Part shown: in pieces, positions 23,016 through 34,801 of the stretch
How positions within the stretch are numbered: the first letter of the stretch is position 1
Layout: every line of letters starts with the position of its first letter
Origin: Macrotrachela quadricornifera
Lineage: Eukaryota > Rotifera > Eurotatoria > Philodinida > Philodinidae
Direction of reading: 5' to 3'
Assembly (NCBI GenBank): GCA_022393335.1
Contig: JAJEKB010021120.1
Span: 41,762-105,761 of the forward strand
DNA: 64,000 nucleotides
Made by a program: the position numbers and the translations under genes
The notes under the pieces: model-generated
What the model saw: only the letters and a program-made list of their open reading frames with translations
What the model was told of the DNA's origin: nothing
The model's database searches: none

Positions 23016-23255
23016 TATGATCGATGGAACGAAAAAGTTCAGCAAAGTCGAATGGAAATCCGTATTATTAGTTCTCTGATCGATTACATGAAAGGTAACG
23101 ATATACACAAGCTTATTCGAGTCATCCAAAGAATTCTTGTTTTAGGTGATTTTTCAGTGATCATATCGGAAGAAGCTGCTCAACCACCAACAACATCAAC
23201 TGAACCTACGACATCACCATCAGCTTCAGCTTCAAATGCGACTGATTTTCGATAA
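23016..23255 (+). CDS. C-terminal ORF of unknown gene, possibly broken
   Basis: An open frame enters from the left through the foldback element's right arm and ends at TAA 23253-23255. It encodes a charged helical stretch (DRWNEKVQQSRMEIRIISSL, then IDYMKGNDIHKLIRVIQRIL) and a Thr/Ser/Pro-rich tail (AQPPTTSTEPTTSPSASASN). AATAAA follows at about 23384, as expected of a real 3' end. No ATG-led upstream exon is visible. It may be the last exon of a gene disrupted by the foldback insertion. Family not recognised. Confidence 0.4.
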   Translation, partial: YDRWNEKVQQSRMEIRIISSLIDYMKGNDIHKLIRVIQRILVLGDFSVIISEEAAQPPTTSTEPTTSPSASASNATDFR

Positions 23256-23739
23256 GATCCAGCAGAGAAGAAAAACTAACAGCTGTTCCATTAATTGCCA
23301 TTGTCTTTCGACGATAACATGATATACATGTCTATTTCTATTATTTTATTTCATTAGTTTTTCTTTTAAAAGAAAAAAAAAGAATAAAGTCATTTAAAGA
23401 AAATCAACCTATTTTAACCCTTTCAATCCCGGCGTATTCTTTCAATGAGTCGATCATCTAAAATAATAGTTTAATTGAACAGAATACAAAAGAACATCTG
23501 TTTATTTGTTGATTAAAAAAAATCGTGTTAGGCTCGAGTGCACGAGCCGATGATAAGTTTATTAAAAAAGGCTATATATGCAAAGAAACATCACACACAT
23601 CTATATATTGGTAGAATAACAAAGAGAAGAATAAAGATCATAATAAGAGAAGAAAAGAAAAGAAAAGAAAGAAAGAGAGAGAGAGATATATATATGATGA
23701 TGATGATATGATGTGATATCCATGATATCACCGCTAACA
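23256..23739. other. Spacer with simple-sequence tracts
   Basis: Contains AAAGA, GA, AT and GAT microsatellite runs at about 23641-23715, directly before the duplicated transporter end. No gene is seen. Confidence 0.6.
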
Positions 23740-24011
23740 GGTGCAATTGCATTTAATCCCGTATTAATTGATGATGCTAATATAGCTAATACAAGTGATA
23801 ATGACGAAACGTCATATGTATTGTCTGATAAAAACATTAATCTTGGTAAAAATGAACATCAAGAAACTTAAAAATATACTAATTATAGTATATGTTAGAT
23901 GAAAAATATTAACTAATTTCTATTGTGTTTTTGGTATTCATTGTCAGTAAAAATTTTTTTTTTTAATAAACATTTATGTAATAAACAGACAGTGTTTGCA
24001 TAACTACTTAA
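23740..24011 (+). pseudogene. Truncated duplicate of the MFS transporter 3' end
   Basis: A near-identical copy of 19460-19729. The last 44 codons are still in frame, with a few replacements (DADAAN becomes DANIAN, DEMSY becomes DETSY, LAKKE becomes LGKNE), and the 3' UTR follows. The other 486 codons are absent, so it cannot encode a transporter. It is a remnant of a tandem copy, or the product of an insertion or rearrangement that duplicated the edge. Confidence 0.9.
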
Positions 24012-25100
24012 CTGCATTCAATAACTAGATTATTGTTTTTACTCTTCCAGAAATATGAATTATAATAGAATGTTGATATTTATTATTTATATTCTCATAT
24101 TTTTAGAGAAGGAAAAATATAATCAGGGAGAAAAGTGAAAAGAAAAAAAATAATAGAGAAAGAATTAGCAAAGAGTAAATAATCATCTGTTATATGTATC
24201 TCTTCTCAATTAATTTATTTTTTTTATATAGAAATAAAATTTAAAATTCAAACATCTCTAGTAAGCTCATATTTTCCTTACTATCTATAATAAGAGATAG
24301 AAATAAACACATTAGAATAAAAGAAAAGCTAATGCAAACATTATAATACACAATATTTTACTGCTGAAATTATCAATGTCCTACATTTTGTCATGTGCTG
24401 AAGGGCATTTATTTAATATAAAATTAAGTACATTTACTTGTATTGTTTTTATCGATGCAATTTATCGAACTACTTAGACATATATTTAACATACTCATAA
24501 AACATATAAGAGAAATACTAATTAAAAAAAACTAAATTATTTTTCACATTCCATTGCAACCAACAATGTGCACAGTTTTATTTTTATACTGTAAATTAGA
24601 AACATTGCTATTACAGACATGGAAGATATATGAAATATGACATTATCTATACAACATGTAGTATTCATTCGTATTTACACACTATAACACTTTGTTTATA
24701 AGAATCAATTCAATTGATTACTGCCATCAGTCAAAATCATTTATTGATTACTTTAACGCTAGAACCTTTGTATATATGATACGATAATTAATAAGATCAA
24801 TCTTTAAAATGCATTTTCCAATGAATAAAACAATTTGAAATTAATCTAAATTGTAATCGATTTCTTGAGAAATCATCAAATTACATCTATCATGAAGAAA
24901 TCTTAAAAAAGATTTTTTTAAAGACTTTCAATGCCTTCCTTTCATTATACGTTTTCTGAACTTATTAGCAAATCTTCTTGCCAAAGTATATCCTTATGCT
25001 ATCAAATAAGGATACATATACTATTTTTGTCTCATTATTAATTCAGAATTATTCCAGTTTGAAAAAATATACATTAGATTAGCAAAAAGTGAATTAAAAA
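24012..25100. other. Intergenic, 3' of kinase gene
   Basis: Very AT-rich, no coding stretch, several AATAAA hexamers on both strands. No gene is seen. Confidence 0.5.
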
Positions 25101-28100
25101 TCAACGATCAACGAGATGTTGCAACAATTCTAAAACTTTTAAAATTTGTGCTGCTTCATTATCAGGACCTGTAGCCAGTTTCTCCTTCTGATGTGATGAT
25201 GCCGGAGGAAATTTATGTTTGAGTATTTGATCAATTTCTGAATGAAGAGTTTCATACGTTGTAATAAACGTCGAATTCTTATCTTCTATTGACATATCCG
25301 CATATTTAATATTTTTTTCTACGACGTATTTTTCAAAAGCTTGTTTGTACATACGCAATGTTGTTTCAATTTCAAGAGCCGATGGTCGTTGACTAGGATC
25401 ATTTTGAAGACATCGAGAAATGAGTTCAACAAAGATAGGACTCTGACTTTTTAAAGTAATACGACGAGTGAGAAGATTAAATTGATGCTTCTGCTCAGTG
25501 AATAATTCGTTGATGGTTAAACCAAAAGTGTATATATCCAATGATTGATCATATTTGCCTGTATAAAAGTCATATGGCATATAACCCAAGCAACCAACTA
25601 ATGTCAGATTCTCATCAGGCAGCCATACACGTGTAAGTCCCATATCACCAATTTTAGCGGTATAGTCGTGTGTAACTAAGATATTATCTGGTCGAATATC
25701 GCGGTGAATCATACGATGCATATGTATTTTTCGCATGCCACTAGCTACTTGACAAGCCATCTCAAGTTTACGTCGTAGAGGCATCTTTTCTGCTTGTCGA
25801 AGAACATTGGACAAACTACCACGAGGCATAAACTCCATCACAAGCATACATTTTCGTAAACTATTGGGTAATTCTTGAATGTTATAACCATAAGTTTTAA
25901 GGATGTACGGACCAGATAGTTCAGCATAAGCAGCTAATTCTTTTCGAAAACTCTTTTCAAGATGTTCATGATTAGGCGGAACACTAATCACTTTACAAGC
26001 TACTTGTCGATTTTTTGATAACCATTTAGCTTTATATACAGTTCCTAATAATATGAAAATATATTTACTACATAAACAAAATGAAAATCAACAGTAAAAA
26101 CCCTTTTTCTTTATTTCCTTTCTTCTCAATTATACTCAGAAATATCAACAGTTTTATTGCTAAGTATTTCAATAAGAAAAGTGATATAACTTAAATACTT
26201 TCCAACATATCCTTACCGAAACCACCTCGACCTAGTTCATCGTTAAGTTCAATATCATTTATTGAAATTTCCAAGAAACGGCTTTTACCAACCGCCAACA
26301 ATGGATGTAACTGATCATGTTCATGCTTTTCCATACAGGTGATACAAAGGTTATAATCATGACAAACGTCACATTTCAAACGTAAACCTTTAATAGGTAT
26401 CATTTTACAATTATTGCATTCAACATCTGTATGTACTTCCTCAGCATATTTCTCTTTAAATTTGCTCAAAGTAACTGTTGTATTGATATCGACAACTGGT
26501 TCACCAAAAAGTTCGTTAGGACCAGAGAAATGAACCACAATGTGTCCACTAATATGTTTTAGAGCTTGACATCGTTGATCAAAACATTTACCACATAAGT
26601 TGAAATCGTTGCATTCTAGACATTTATAACGATCACTATGAATACAAAGTGAACCACATCCATTGCATTGAGCATGATGGATTTCAACACTATTTCCAGC
26701 ATTATTACGATTATCTATGAGTAATGACGCAAGCTGCTGAATTAATTTTTGTTGTTCACGTTCTCTTCTGTTTTTGTTACTGTCTTGCTACAATTAAAAC
26801 ATAATTAATACTGTCAAAAAACACTTCAGGTCATAAACATCTATGGTGAGCTTTTAGACGTTACATAGATTCGAATATCATATACTGTAGACATACCTCC
26901 CAAACGAACATTTAAATAAAAAAACAAAATATCTATGAAAGAAAAGTTACACTTCAATGGTAACTGATATTCAAGTCTTTTTTTTTCAAAAAAAGTTATT
27001 GACTTCATCTATTTTCTTTATACCTTTTCATTAAGAACATCTGCCTCTTTTATTGAGACTTGCAAATTATGAGATTCTTTATCTGATGGTAGAGATCTAT
27101 TTTCTATAGTATTTGTCGGTACTTGTTGATATGCAGTAACAAATAAAGCATCATCGATTTCTTGAAAAATATCAGATTCGTAATTGTTGACTATAGCTTC
27201 ACTATTTACTAAGGTAATTGATTGTATTAAATCATCTTTCTGTAATAATTCACATTCATTTTGAGAGCCTAAATGGAAAGCAATTTGAAAAAGTTAATTC
27301 CTTCCGTGAAAAATATTACCAATACGAATGATTTGTCCTTTACGTTGTCGACCGTCGAATTCGATGATGTATGTTGCATACAACTGAACCAACTGAGATG
27401 GTTTGCACACGGACGATAGGAGGATTACACCAATTGCATGATTATCTTTCCAACGTACTGCACAAAAGTCCTTGTTTTCAACAATAGTATCTATTTGCAT
27501 TGAAGATGTATTAGCGAAAAAGATCTTCCTTTGTTACACTTACTTGTCATGTTAGGTATTGGTTTAAGACGTTTAACTGTTTTAAGATTGCTATGCATTT
27601 GTTTATTATTCTTTTTATAATGTGCATAAGTAGCTGGACTACAAACAAGCAGTTGACACAGTTGTTCAGTAGTATTATCAATTCGTTTCTTAAAATCTTC
27701 AGCTGTGTCACCTTCGATATTACTACCATTGTATTCGATTACTCGATCAAATGATTTTATACCAGCACGAAAAGCTAATGTTGATGCATAATCATCGCTC
27801 AATATAATATAATGAAAACGTTCATGACGATGATAATATGGAAATATACCAAATGATTGTTTAGACATACCTCTATGCATAGTACACAAACGAATATCAT
27901 CAATAGTATAATTGAGAGAAGTATTTTCATTAATAGTGCAGGGATCTAAATAGAAAATTATAATTATATTAGGATCTCTAACTTGACAAAAAACTTCTGA
28001 TATCGCCCTGAAACATTGAGACATAGAGTGAATTTTGAAGGTACTTTTTTTTACTCACTATCTTATATCTTTGGTGAAATCTTTACAACACATGTACAAT

Positions 28101-28465
28101 ACTAAATTCTTAAGTTTTTAATTGTTTCAATATTTATAATCACATGAATATTCATATAGTTTTAAGTTGAACATTTGATCAAAATATTATTAGTTCTTAC
28201 CATAATTTTCATTTATCCATTTCGTAAGTTGTTCTGGAGGACTTGTACCATATCCACTAGCTTGACAAATAACACCTGTTTTATCACGATATTCAATATT
28301 ACGACCAAAATCTTCGACTTGTATTAGCGGTCCAATTTTCTTTTGTTCAAGAACTCCAAGCTTTTCATATGGCACAAGAATGATATGCCATGCCGAACGA
28401 TCACCATCTTTACCACACATTACGTATACACTTTCATTGTATGTCTGCTTTGTAATTATTTCCAT
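25101..28465 (-). CDS. PDZ-like, double ZZ-finger protein kinase
   Basis: Six minus-strand exons (28465-28201, 27945-27544, 27490-27320, 27268-27024, 26787-26217, 26044-25101) join in frame to 865 residues from ATG 28465. Domains in order: an N-terminal module with GKDGDRSAWHIILVPYEKL and SGYGTSPPEQLTKWINENY; a PDZ-like domain (ILSDDYASTLAFRAGIKSFD, RVIEYNG); a second small module; then two ZZ zinc fingers (CNGCGSLC to KHISGH; CNNCKMIP to HEHDQLHP). Last is a kinase with GRGGFGTVY, VACK, HRDIRPDN and SLDIYTFGLTINE. The Lys, HRD Asp and Asn are present. DFG reads DMG, and APE is replaced by PYD. It looks active and tyrosine-kinase-like. ZZ fingers bind peptide N-termini or ubiquitin-type signals in other proteins; targets here are unknown. 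In-frame exons upstream suggest a longer protein. Confidence 0.82.
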
Positions 28466-29112
28466 TGGTATTGATAATGTCTATCAATAATAATATATAT
28501 CTTATAACTTAAATTCATTATATTAAGAAATGCTCGATCATACAATACCTGATCAGAAATTCTATCTGAATCTGATAACTTCGGTGCATTTTCTGTTGAA
28601 TTGGGTGATTCGACCGAAGCTGTCTATTTCAATAGAAGAGCATCACATAGAAAATTTTTAATAAAAGAAAAATGATCATAATTGTTATGAATCTTCCCAA
28701 TGGAAGCTCAAATAACGGGCAAAATTTGTGATATAGTTAAAAAATATACTTTAGTATCTACAAGTTATTATAGAAATGTCTTTGAAGTTTTCAAATATGT
28801 TTCGAGCATTTATGAACGTAAGAATAAACTGAATAATCATTATTATCTATCTATCTTTTTTATGCTGGAAAAATCGGCTCGTTTTACGAAAGTTTAATGG
28901 ACTCGATTAGAAGAAACTCGAAATAGGAACCATTTTTCATTGTAATCTATTAGAAATTGTACGTATACAGCATAAAATTATGAATATATTCACATAATTT
29001 CAAAAAATTGGATGAATTTCTCATTAGTAAAGAACTGTAAACATGTTAATAGAACTGACTTGATTTGAAGATTGTTCATATGGTAATGTTGTCACATTCG
29101 ATTGAGTTCCTC
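28466..29112 (-). CDS. Possible upstream exons of the kinase gene
   Basis: In the same frame and phase 0, the coding stretch may extend from ATG 28465 back to an acceptor near 28480 (TLSIP before the Met). Further exons would be 28624-28550 (TASVESPNSTENAPKLSDSD, then RISDQ) and 29112-29059 (GGTQSNVTTLPYEQSSNQ, donor gtcagt). The residues are Ser/Thr/Asn-rich and probably disordered. No initiating ATG exon was found farther up. Alternatively, transcription starts closer and ATG 28465 is the true start. Confidence 0.45.
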
Positions 29113-31015
29113 CCTAATACAATATAAATAATATTTGTGAATAATAATAGCATATAATTACCATAACAATCCTCAGATTGTAAGATAATCAGTTTGTATG
29201 TCTGTCAGATAGCAGATTTTTAAGTATTTCAAAAGGATGATAGTTAGATAGATGGCCAGTGTTAGATATGCATACGTTATTGACTTTATATCATGTGCTT
29301 TCGTCACTAAAGATAAGAGATGCTTGGAAGAAAATAAAGAACACCTAAAGACAAATCAAATGTTAAAATGACTCAATGTATTACGTATATGTCTGTTTCA
29401 TCATTAGTTATTAGTGTATAGTTTTTTTAATAAGAGTTATTGATATTGAATTATTATATCAGTTCTATATTCACCTTTTTTATATGAAAGAATAAGATTC
29501 AACTGAATCATTGTTGTAGCAGGATGATTTTCAAAATATTTCTTTGACTTTTTCTAAATTAATAAAATTTAAATATAATGATAGAAAAAACAGCAATTTA
29601 TAATATAGATATAATTATCTAGAATCGACCTCCGATTATAAAACAATACATTAATTTAAAACTAGGTGTCTTTCCTAATGTTAGCATATCTCTAACGATA
29701 AAATGGCTTTTCATCTTAAAATATTCAATAACGATAGAAATAGACTGTGTCATACATCCTGGTATAATTAGTTTATATCAACTTATATCCTCATTTTCCT
29801 TTAAAAAAAATTGCAACGATATTTCTTTAGTAGAGATGAACAATTTATATACTAGAATAAAACAACTCAAATGCATAAGTTTCGATTTTATTCGTATTAA
29901 CGATTATTTATTGCTTTTATGATAGTAGGTGAGAATATTAAAAATGTGAAATTCAACTAACAATCAAATGAATATTTTCTTTTCACAAACATTTTTTTCT
30001 GTTTATTAAAGGTATGATTACTTAGCAAAACAGCACACTGAAGCGTGTTAATATTCGAAACAGCTTTTAGATTATCCTTGAAAATGTTGTTTTCTGATTG
30101 TTACATTAATTCTATAACTGATACAAATAATTGTTAAGTATTAAATGCTAATGTTGATTTAGTTCTTGAGATTTTTGTATGAATTCTGTTTTACAACTTC
30201 GGAATTGTTTTTGAGAAATAATAACAAGAAAAGTATGAAACGATCAAAATCATTTTCAATATAATTTACAAACTAATACTTTGCGACACAGTTTGCAAAT
30301 GTATGAAGATTACTTTGTTCAAAAATTATCTTGAGTATAAAAGTATTTCTGTTTTTATGAAAATTCCATTAAAAAGTTTATAATTAACTGCAATAGTTTT
30401 ATTTGACATTGTTTTAAGCGTTTTTGTTTCGATACATGTTACTCAAATAGATGACAACAGAATATATAAATAAAATCTTCGTTTCATAAAGTGCCCATGT
30501 ATATGCACAGCCAGGTCATTATGACTTTATATTTTTAAGAAAACTAACTAAAATATATATTCAGCGACTTCAATATCTTTTTGGTGTTAAATATATAGTA
30601 GTAAAATTATACTTCATTGTGCATATTTATCGTCTGATATAAAGAGTAATCGCAATGGTGAGCCAATAACACAAATAATAAAGATGATTTCGAACTAAAA
30701 TATTAATAAAAACAGGCTTACCTAGATAGGATCATACGAATATTTAATCAACCACCATCATCTTTAATTGATATGATTAGTTCTTACTTTTATATGCATA
30801 TATATGTAGTACTGTTTTTTTATTTACTGGCAAATATTATAATGATTTTTAAAAAACAAAGAACAAGAACTAAAGTTTTTGTAATCTAACAATAAAAGAT
30901 AAAGAAGTAAAAAGTTGGAAAATTGATTGTTAAGTAATTTGAAAGCATACTTATTATGTCTTACCTCATTACAAGTTAAAAAACACGTTTGTTAATAAAA
31001 GCAAAAATACTAATA
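29113..31015. other. Intergenic or 5' intron of the kinase gene
   Basis: 1.9 kb of AT-rich DNA. One minus-strand stretch at 29484-29560 is open between an AG and a GT (KKSKKYFENHPATT, then MIQLNLILSYKK), but its phase does not join the known exons. No firm gene. Confidence 0.3.
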
Positions 31016-32332
31016 TTATTTCTTATTAGGTAAAAGATAGCTGAAAAATAAGTTTTTAATATCAGCTATTGTTTGACATTCTTCAATCATATCATTAACT
31101 CGATCTTTTATGTGTGAATATTTAAATGATGAATTTTTTTCAATATGTTCCATAGACACACAACGAAATGCTTCAGAAAATGTTGTTTCTTTATCAATAA
31201 CCCATTGAATAACAGATGTAAGAATTTTTTTAGCATTAATTAATGGAATAAATATACCACCTTGAAATGAAACGAAGAAAATTTATATGAATAGTAGTAA
31301 AAAAAGCATATTTATACCTGTAATCTGTGCTAATGCACAATAAAAATCATCGCATTCGATAACACTTTCTGTACCAACAACAACTAAGTTTATATTGTTT
31401 TCTTTTAATTTTTTGGATATTACCCAAGGATCTATACCAGCTAATGGTGTAAAGAGACCATTAGGAGCACTATCAGTAATTAAAATAACCAGTTTTCTTG
31501 TAAGCACTTCATTATTATCATGTTGCCATTCGATGTCGAGAGCTTCATGCAAAGCATCACCTTAAAAAATAAATAAAGGATTATATTATGAAAGAATTAC
31601 TCATTTATATAATCGTGAGTTCAAGCAAAAGAAAGAGCATTTAATGGATGAATATTGGATATTCATTCTCAACATTATGGAATATCTTCTACTTAACTTA
31701 TTTTTTTTTAAATTCTATAAATTACTATATTAGCAAAACACGGAATCTTGCGTGAATTACTATATCGATAGAATACATCGTCATAATTACAAGCATCCTA
31801 AGTCAAATTTTTCATCAGTTATCCTTTCATCTTCGATTTTTTAGCATAAATATTTTTCAATTATCACTGTAGAAGCTTAGAAATTATAACGCCAGTTTTA
31901 GGAAACATCCCTCCAACAAGCTGGTGCATACACACCATGAAACATGTACCTACGTCGTTCATCATGATTATGACTGCCAAAGTTATGAATAGGAAAAATA
32001 GAAAGTTAAACAATATTTATGTAATCTATAAATAATAAATAAAATTTATTGTTCTTACCAACAGCTTCATATCCATCTTTGCTACCTCCATCTGGTAGAC
32101 CAACATTAAGCCAATGTTTAAGTATGGTTCGCTTTTGAGTAAATCCATATGTTACCACCTTTTCAAAATCATCATTTGATCGAAATTTGATAACAGCTAT
32201 ACGAACATTATTTTTATCAAATTCTAATGCCGTTGAAAAAATGGCCCAAATCATTGTACGAATTTTACCATAATCGCATTTAATTGAGGATGTATTATCA
32301 AGACAAATAACAACATCAGTTGGTGTAGACAT
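31016..32332 (-). CDS. von Willebrand factor A-domain protein
   Basis: Three exons run from ATG 32332 to TAA 31016. The protein is almost entirely one VWA domain without signal peptide or membrane helix, so it should be cytosolic or nuclear. It starts MSTPTDVVICLDNTSSI; DNTSS corresponds to the metal-binding DxSxS motif with Thr in place of the first Ser. Then come VRIAVIKFRS, an exon join at EAVGDALHEALDIEW, the central strand LVILITDSAPNG and INLVVVGTES. The C-terminal helices end SYLLPNKK. The 496-base intron, about 31563-32058, holds nothing recognisable. Short intracellular VWA proteins often act in protein complexes; partner and role are unknown. Confidence 0.75.
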
Positions 32333-34801
32333 TTAATAAATAATGATGATTGATAAACTAAAATTAAAAAAAAGGATTGTATGATAGAACAATTGATGTG
32401 ACAAAAGCTCGCTATCTCAACAAAAATACTTATACAACTTTTAAAAAAATACAAACATACACATACATATATACGCATATCTCTATAAGGAAGGAGAAGG
32501 AGAAAGAGAAAGAAAGAGAGAAAGAGAGAAAAAAATTTCGATTACAAATATCTGTTCTTGTTAAAGTAAATCATGTTTTTCTCTCTCTATCTACTTATTG
32601 CTCATTTACGTCTCACGTGTACGATTCCATACTTTTTATTCTATGTTCCTCTTCTGGTGTACTATAAACTTAAACAAACCGCTAATATGCATACGCGTCT
32701 ATTTTTTTTTCTTGTTCTACCGATTCAGACTATGAAGGCGACTTTTTATTTACTTTTATTTTCTATTTTAAGATCGTTGTGTATCCTCATTCAACTCGGA
32801 AAAAAAAACAAACCATATTTTAGTGAAATATTATTATATTTTTAGCAACATACATATTTTAATAAAATGGCAAAAGGAAGAAACCGATGAATCATCTAGT
32901 ATCACTAAAGCGTAACATCTTATAGAAAGAATATTAATAATTCTGAAATAGGTTTACAAGTACGAAAATGTATTGTATCCGAATTATTATTGTACTAAGT
33001 AATATTAATTAAAGAATAAAGAATTCCTTTTCATAACATGACTCAACAGATGCATAATAGTTTTATACGTTTTTTTCTCTATTTCTCTCTTATTATGCAT
33101 AAAGAAGCACAATGTATTGATAATATGCATTTTTGTTGCTGTTTTTCGTACAAAATAGAAATTTAAGTTCGACTCTTAAACTATCACCAATGCATGTATG
33201 TGTTATGAGGAATGGATAAAAAAGCCAAAGCGGAAAAGTGTAGAAAATAAAAATATCGAAAAAAAAAAGATGTCGAAAGCTTCAAGTAATGAAAACGTAG
33301 ATCAAACTAATGATCTTCTCTTCTCTCTTACTTATTCATACATTCCACCACTCACTTATATCTGTCGGTTGACGATATTTTTATTTTCATTTTTTTCTCC
33401 TTCAACATTTTTATTTTCATTTTTCTCATTCGACATTCTTCTTTTCTGTCGCTTACCGTGATGATAGCAATCACAGTACATGAAAGAAACATACTAAAGC
33501 ACAATGCAATAGAAGAAATCTTCCGTGTTATGTTTTTTCTACATGAGAATCGCAAGAAGAAGATACTGATTATTATAAAAGTTAAAATAGCGTCGGATGA
33601 ATTGTTCTTTCTTTTCTATATTGGTAAGAAAACGGTTAAAAAAGTAAAAAACCAATTTAATAAAATTTCTTTTTCAAAAGTTGGATCTAAAGTCTTGTTA
33701 ATATGTCATATGAACACATTACATTTTCTGAAGAACACCAATAAGTGTAACAATTTATGGTTTTGCATTTTTCTGAAGTGAAAGAGATGGGTGAATCACT
33801 TCATATGATTTTTTACCAACAGTGCATGAGTATCAATTAAATTTTTACCATTTTAATAAAGATAATTAAACAAAAAAGAATTTTTCCGAAAATTTGAAAA
33901 TATGATGTATCGCATGTAAAGCAAACGAAATATTTGGTATTTTTGAATGCCAAATGAAAAAACAGAACATAAATTACCCTTACATAATAGTTAACTGATC
34001 TTGCATAAATTGTAAATTTTTCTGCTAAGAAGCATTATATGTATTATCTCGTATAAAGACATTATAATTGAGAATCTGTTGCACCAATAATAGCCAATTA
34101 ATATTGCTGATCTACCAGTCATAATTAGTCATAAATAGTTCTTATGTTTCTGCATCGACAGAGCTATACAATAAAAAGGTAATAATAGTTTTTTGTTTGA
34201 AAATATCTTACCATATGATAAGTCTGAAAAATAAAGTGATACAACAATCGAAATGTGGTGTTATCATCAATTTTTGATATTTTTTAATTATTGTACTATA
34301 AATATTCGTCAAAATGATGTAAATCAAATGTGTCATTTTGAATCGATCGTAGCATTACTTTTGTACCATCATTTATTCTTCATATATTTCGTAAAATGAT
34401 TTATAAGCTATGGAAATTATATATGGTGTCATAATGTAGTAATAATTTATTTCTGTGAGAATTTAATTTGATGATATGAAATTGCAAGCTGATACATTAT
34501 TTGCTGTACAATAATTCTAATACTTATAAAAGTCATTCTTTCATTTATATTAGAAATTATTTTATAGAAATAGTTCAATCTAAGAGAAATCTCATGTCTT
34601 TCTATTAAGGCAAAGAAAAGAAATATTAAGCAAAACAAGTTAAGAATTTCTTGTTAGATATATGAAATTAGTTTCAATCACAATTAATCAAGTTTATTAG
34701 CTTTAAAGAGAACTAAAGGTTAAAAGTGTCAAATTAATACAATTTTTTTTTTGATTTAACTTAACCTGCAAGATAATGGATGGAATAGATTGAATTAGAA
34801 T
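32333..34801. other. Gene-poor stretch, 2.5 kb
   Basis: GA-rich simple sequence near 32488-32530, T-rich tracts, and open frames (for example 33458-33781) with low-complexity Lys/Ile/Phe composition typical of AT-rich non-coding DNA. No splice-consistent gene was found. It should contain the VWA gene promoter at its left end. Confidence 0.5.

Noticed and set aside
22845..23129. Minus-strand ORF with repeated GT/HGT peptides
   Set aside because: It is only the translation of the minisatellite and of the strand opposite the short C-terminal ORF.
33198..33781. Three overlapping open frames in the 2.5-kb gap
   Set aside because: Lys/Ile/Phe-rich, mutually overlapping on both strands, with no conserved motif.
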